Source: Planctomycetaceae bacterium
GTDB taxonomy: Bacteria; Planctomycetota; Planctomycetia; Isosphaerales; Isosphaeraceae
NCBI GenBank assembly: GCA_019232645.1
Contig: JAFANO010000425.1
Location: 1 to 8,420, forward strand
DNA length: 8,420 bases
Reading direction: 5' to 3'
Shown piece after piece: positions 5,493 through 8,420 of the stretch. Below the pieces are notes generated by a model. It was not told the DNA's origin, ran no database searches, and saw only the letters and a program-made list of their open reading frames with translations. How positions within the stretch are numbered: the stretch's first letter is position 1; every line of letters starts with the position of its first letter. A program made the translations under genes and the position numbers.

Positions 5493-7814
5493 ATGCGATT
5501 GACCCTTATCAGGAGACGGAACGCGTGGGCGGCGGCGGTGGTGGCCTGGGCTGCCTCCGTCGGCTGCCAGCGACTTCCCTACATCGACCAATCGAAGGCC
5601 GTGCCCCACGAGAGCTTGGGGAACGTAACGCACGAGGACAAGGAGGTCCAGAAGGCCCAGTTCCTCAGCAGCAAGCTACCAATTCCCCTGCCCAAGGTGG
5701 CCAAGCCGCGGACCACCAACGACCCCGAGGCGCAGGAGATCTGGCAGATGACCCTCCAGGACGCCATCCGGATCGGGCTGGATAACTCCGAGGTCGTCCG
5801 CATCATCTCGCTCGGCGCCCAGGGCATCCCGGTCAGCGGCTTCGAGCCGACCCCGTTGAACACCGGCGCCACCGCCGGCATCGCCAGCTCGCTGGGCGCC
5901 AGCCCGCTCTTCACCGTCTACGACCCCGCGATCCAGGAGACCGCGATCGCCTCGGCGCTGTCGGCCTTCGACACCAACGTCCTCACCAGCCTCCTCTGGG
6001 GCCACAGCGTCGCGCCCTTCAACAACGCCATCACGGCGGGGACGTTCATAGGCGCGACGCGGTTCCCGATCGTCTTCAACCAGGACACCGCGACGTTCCA
6101 GGCCGGGCTCCAGAAGCACACGGCCACCGGGGCCACGCTCGGCGTCACGCACAACGTCAGCTACCTCTACACCAACAGCCCGACCAACGTCACCCCCTCG
6201 GCCTACACGACCAATGTGCAGCTCACGCTGACCCAGCCCTTGCTCGGCAGCTCGCCGCTGGCCACCGGCAATGCGAACTCCCCGGGTGCGCCCGGCCAAC
6301 CGGTCGGCCTCGAGGCCAACCGGGCGCCGATCGTCATCGCGCGGCTCAACGCCGACGGCGCCGTCTGGCGGTTCAAGGCCAACGTCCTTCAAGCGGTCCG
6401 CTCGATCGAGCAGCAATACTGGAGCCTGGCCCAGCAGCACGTCCAGCTCTGGAGTAGCGAGAAGGCCGTCGAGCTGGCCGAGGAGATCCTCCGGCGCGAA
6501 CAGTCCGAGCTGGAAGTCGGACGAGGCACCGTGGCCGACGTCGCCGAGGCCTCGCAACGCCTCGAACAGTTCAGGCTCGACCTGGTGACCAAGACCTCCG
6601 ACGTCATCACGACCGAGCGGCAGTTGCGGAACATCCTCGGCCTGCCCCCGGCCGACAACCGCCGGATCGTCCCGGTCACCGAGCCGACCGAGGCCCGGGT
6701 CGAACCCGACTGGGATTCCAGCCTGGCCCAGATGCTCACGTTCCAGCCTGACATCGTCGTCCAGACACTGCTCGTCCGCATCCAGGAGCTCACCCTCCTG
6801 GTCGCCCGCAACCAGCTCCTCCCCCAGTTGAACCTGAACGCCCTGTACCAGTTCAACGGGCTGGGCCGCGACCTGGACTCCGCCGAGGCGGTCATGACGG
6901 GAAAGCACCTGCAGGCGATCGATCCGCTGGTCCAGACCCAGCGAGCCGCCGCCGGCCTGGGCACGGCGCCGGGCACCTACCGCGACTTCCAGTCGTGGCA
7001 GATCGGCTTCACCTTCCAGATGCCCCTCGGCATGCGGAACTCGCTGGCCAACGTCCGCTCTCAGCAGTATAACCTGCTGAAGCAGCGTGCCTACTTGCAG
7101 CAGATCGTCCACCAGACGATCCACTCGCTGGCGCGGTTCTTCCTGGAAGTTGACGCCAACTACAAGCAGTTCAAGACCGCCTCGCGGCTCCGGGCCGCCG
7201 CCGCGCAGCGACTCGAGGCGCAGCGGGCCTTCTACGAGGAAGGCCGGATCACCATCGACCGTTACCTCGACGCCGTCAGCCAGTATGCCAGCGCCGTCGC
7301 CCAAGAGGCGCAGTTCAAGACCTCGTACAACATCTCGATCGTGGCGCTGGAGGAGGCCAAGGGGACGCTTCTGGCGTACGACAACATCGCGGTGGCCGAG
7401 GGGCCGCTCCCGGCGAAGGCGTACGTCCAGGCGAAAGACCAGCAGGTCGGGCACCGGATCCTGCCGATCCCGCCCAACGGCGACTACCATCCGCGGCCGC
7501 TCAATGGCCCCGCGTCGTCCGATCCGGTCCCCCCGATGGCTCCGCCTGGCTCCGAGCCCGATAGCCCCCGTCCCCCGTTTCCGGCCTCTAGCGGCCCGCT
7601 CGGCCCCCCGCCGTTCCCGCAGGGCCCGCAGATCCCGGTGCGCGAGCCGAACATCCTCTCCCAGGCCAAACCCGAGGCCGCCGAACCGGGGGTCGTCCCC
7701 GTCTCGAACCCCACGAACGTGCCCTTACCCTCGCCCAGGCCGCTCGACCCCAAGGACCGGCCCCCGCTGCCGACCACCGAGCCGATCGAATTGCCCCCCT
7801 TGCCCCCGGAGTGA
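5493..7814 (+). CDS. TolC-family outer-membrane efflux protein with proline-rich C-terminal tail
   Basis: The protein has 773 residues; TolC has about 470 mature. The N-terminus MRLTLIRRRN then an Ala-rich core to ASVGC (21-25) is a signal peptide, with C25 a possible lipoprotein cysteine (serine at -3 is not ideal). After a linker, MTLQDAIRIGLDNSE (86-100) is the usual first helix of outer-membrane efflux proteins. YDPAIQETAIASALSAFD (143-160) precedes beta-rich, Thr/Asn-rich strands to TLTQPLLG (245-252). A long coiled hairpin spans about 285-385, LLPQLNLNALYQFNGLG (442-458) and QIGFTFQMPLG (503-513) form the second strand set, and a second helical hairpin runs from about 515 to 632. Such trimeric channels carry substrates from periplasm to exterior with an inner-membrane pump and adaptor, neither in this window. 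Residues 670-773 are Pro-rich and probably disordered, an unusual extension that would lie in the periplasm. A gap of about 30 residues of Gly/Ala/Pro-rich sequence (107-140) is inserted after the first helix. Confidence 0.88.
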   Translation: MRLTLIRRRNAWAAAVVAWAASVGCQRLPYIDQSKAVPHESLGNVTHEDKEVQKAQFLSSKLPIPLPKVAKPRTTNDPEAQEIWQMTLQDAIRIGLDNSEVVRIISLGAQGIPVSGFEPTPLNTGATAGIASSLGASPLFTVYDPAIQETAIASALSAFDTNVLTSLLWGHSVAPFNNAITAGTFIGATRFPIVFNQDTATFQAGLQKHTATGATLGVTHNVSYLYTNSPTNVTPSAYTTNVQLTLTQPLLGSSPLATGNANSPGAPGQPVGLEANRAPIVIARLNADGAVWRFKANVLQAVRSIEQQYWSLAQQHVQLWSSEKAVELAEEILRREQSELEVGRGTVADVAEASQRLEQFRLDLVTKTSDVITTERQLRNILGLPPADNRRIVPVTEPTEARVEPDWDSSLAQMLTFQPDIVVQTLLVRIQELTLLVARNQLLPQLNLNALYQFNGLGRDLDSAEAVMTGKHLQAIDPLVQTQRAAAGLGTAPGTYRDFQSWQIGFTFQMPLGMRNSLANVRSQQYNLLKQRAYLQQIVHQTIHSLARFFLEVDANYKQFKTASRLRAAAAQRLEAQRAFYEEGRITIDRYLDAVSQYASAVAQEAQFKTSYNISIVALEEAKGTLLAYDNIAVAEGPLPAKAYVQAKDQQVGHRILPIPPNGDYHPRPLNGPASSDPVPPMAPPGSEPDSPRPPFPASSGPLGPPPFPQGPQIPVREPNILSQAKPEAAEPGVVPVSNPTNVPLPSPRPLDPKDRPPLPTTEPIELPPLPPE

Positions 7815-7847
7815 GCGACCGATCGTCGCCGCCAACGTCCTGAACGT

Positions 7848-7880
7848 GGGGCCGGCCCTCCCGACTGGAGGGCCGGCCCC
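7848..7880. terminator. perfect 14-bp hairpin after the TolC-like gene
   Basis: GGGGCCGGCCCTCC (7848-7861) and GGAGGGCCGGCCCC (7867-7880) are exact reverse complements around the five-base loop CGACT. It begins 33 bases after the stop codon (TGA, 7812-7814). The stem is extremely stable but followed by GCGGCGCTTTCG rather than a T-run, as in many GC-rich bacteria. It would act on either strand. Role as transcription stop or 3'-end protector is inferred from position. Confidence 0.6.
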
Positions 7881-7954
7881 GCGGCGCTTTCGAACACTCG
7901 TCTCCATACCGCCCCGCATCTTCGGTGGGGATGTTTCGTGCCCCTCGGGCGGTT

Positions 7955-7975
7955 AGGATGGGGAGAGGATGGGGA
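7955..7975. repeat. 10-base direct repeat with 11-base period
   Basis: AGGATGGGGA occurs at 7955-7964 and again at 7966-7975, separated by one G. The repeat lies about 93 bases before the start of the gene at 8068. One-turn spacing would suit a protein binding the same face of DNA, but low-complexity G-rich sequence can produce this by slippage. Apart from this and the hairpin at 7848-7880, I see no structure in the 253 bases between the two genes. Confidence 0.3.
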
Positions 7976-8067
7976 CCAGACGCCGCCTGTCCCCCGCCTC
8001 GGCCGATGCGGCGGGTGATCCCATCCGGGACTCGGGGCGTCGAACCCCAAGCCGTCGGAGGGGGAAG

Positions 8068-8420
8068 ATGTCCGACTGGGAGATGAAGATCATCACCGCC
8101 GAGGCGCGGCGACTCCTGACGCTCGCCGCCGAGGACGCCGCCCTTCGTGCCGAGCTGCGTGCCCTGGCCGAGGAGGTCCTGGCGGCGACCGGACCTCCGA
8201 GAGCCGGTCTCGATGCCGGAAGGGAGCCCTTACCCTCCGGGGATGTCCCGACTTCTCCCTCCGGAGCGGGCTCATCTCCCGGCCCGACGACCCCCGAGGT
8301 CGCACGCGCCGATCCGGTCCCGGCGCCCGAGCCGCTCAGGGAGCTGACGCTGGGGAGGTCGCCCCCGGCTCGGAGCGAGATCCGGCCGGCCGCGACAGTC
8401 GGCGCGTCGGGATCCTCCGA
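8068..8420 (+). CDS. unrecognised protein with helical N-terminus, C-terminus cut by window edge
   Basis: An open frame starts at ATG 8068 with GGAGG (8057-8061) six bases upstream, a strong ribosome site, and is open to the right edge (117 codons). Residues 1-41 (MSDWEMKIITAEARRLL, then Ala/Glu/Leu-rich to EEVLAATG) look like one or two amphipathic helices and could form a coiled coil. From about 42 on the sequence is Pro/Ser/Gly/Ala-rich and probably disordered, with a more regular stretch EPLRELTLGRS (87-97). There is no signal peptide or membrane helix in the visible part. The pattern of a short helical domain plus long linker would fit a cytoplasmic adaptor or scaffold, but I recognise no family. 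The hairpin at 7848-7880 separates it from the TolC-like gene, so it is probably a separate transcription unit. Confidence 0.6.
   Translation, partial: MSDWEMKIITAEARRLLTLAAEDAALRAELRALAEEVLAATGPPRAGLDAGREPLPSGDVPTSPSGAGSSPGPTTPEVARADPVPAPEPLRELTLGRSPPARSEIRPAATVGASGSS

Noticed and set aside
5336..5785. Plus-strand frame with an inner ATG at 5414 preceded by AAGGGG
   Set aside because: It runs out of frame into the TolC-like gene, has Gly/Arg/Pro-rich low-complexity sequence and no recognisable family. A leader-peptide role cannot be shown.
5676..7490. 604-residue minus-strand frame opposite the TolC-like gene
   Set aside because: Low-complexity Arg/Gly/Asp/Val-rich translation, no ribosome site considered convincing, and it lies fully antisense to a well-supported gene.
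7930..8090. Short plus-strand frame beginning ATGTTTCGTGCC near 7931
   Set aside because: About 50 Arg/Gly/Pro-rich residues, no homology seen, and it overlaps the ribosome site and start of the gene at 8068.
1..8420. CRISPR array, insertion sequence, integrase or attachment sites, tRNA genes
   Set aside because: No regularly spaced repeats, transposase motifs, terminal inverted repeats or tRNA-like cloverleaf and T-loop sequences were found on reading both strands.

Overview
The window is very GC-rich, with coding biased to G/C at third codon positions and long spurious open frames on the opposite strands. The protein sequences suggest a planctomycete, most likely of the Isosphaeraceae (Singulisphaera/Paludisphaera/Tautonia type). 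This rests on remembered family resemblance and composition, not on a search. I support seven protein-coding genes, two of them cut by the window edges. I see no rRNA or tRNA gene, insertion sequence, phage gene or CRISPR array.

Left half (1-4445), minus strand. Read in the direction of transcription, four genes follow one another. First is lpxK (lipid A 4'-kinase). After 55 bases comes a conserved but uncharacterised deoxyhypusine-synthase-like protein. After 30 bases comes an extended-SDR NAD(P)-dependent sugar epimerase/reductase. After 83 bases comes a multi-pass GT-C/ArnT-like glycosyltransferase that runs off the left edge. The first three look like one envelope-polysaccharide/lipid A operon. 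The glycosyltransferase has its own convincing sigma70-type promoter inside the end of the epimerase gene.

Middle (4446-5492). An AT-richer divergent regulatory region (about 4500-4620) separates lpxK from a small plus-strand membrane protein of the DUF962/Mpo1-like family. Downstream lie about 550 bases with no convincing gene. They hold a hairpin, an AT-rich patch with short spaced repeats, and the leader of the next gene.

Right half (5493-8420), plus strand. A large TolC-type outer-membrane efflux protein has a possible lipoprotein signal and an unusual proline-rich tail of about 110 residues. It is followed by a perfect 14-bp hairpin. A last gene begins at 8068 and is cut by the right edge. 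It has a helical N-terminus and a low-complexity linker, and I do not recognise it.

The shared theme is cell-envelope biogenesis: lipid A phosphorylation, sugar-nucleotide modification, lipid-linked glycosyl transfer, possible 2-hydroxy fatty-acid turnover and outer-membrane export. I do not see a clear new multi-gene system. The best leads are the uncharacterised DHS-like protein in the lpxK operon, the divergent pairing of a Mpo1-like gene with lpxK, and the promoter architecture of the two minus-strand units.
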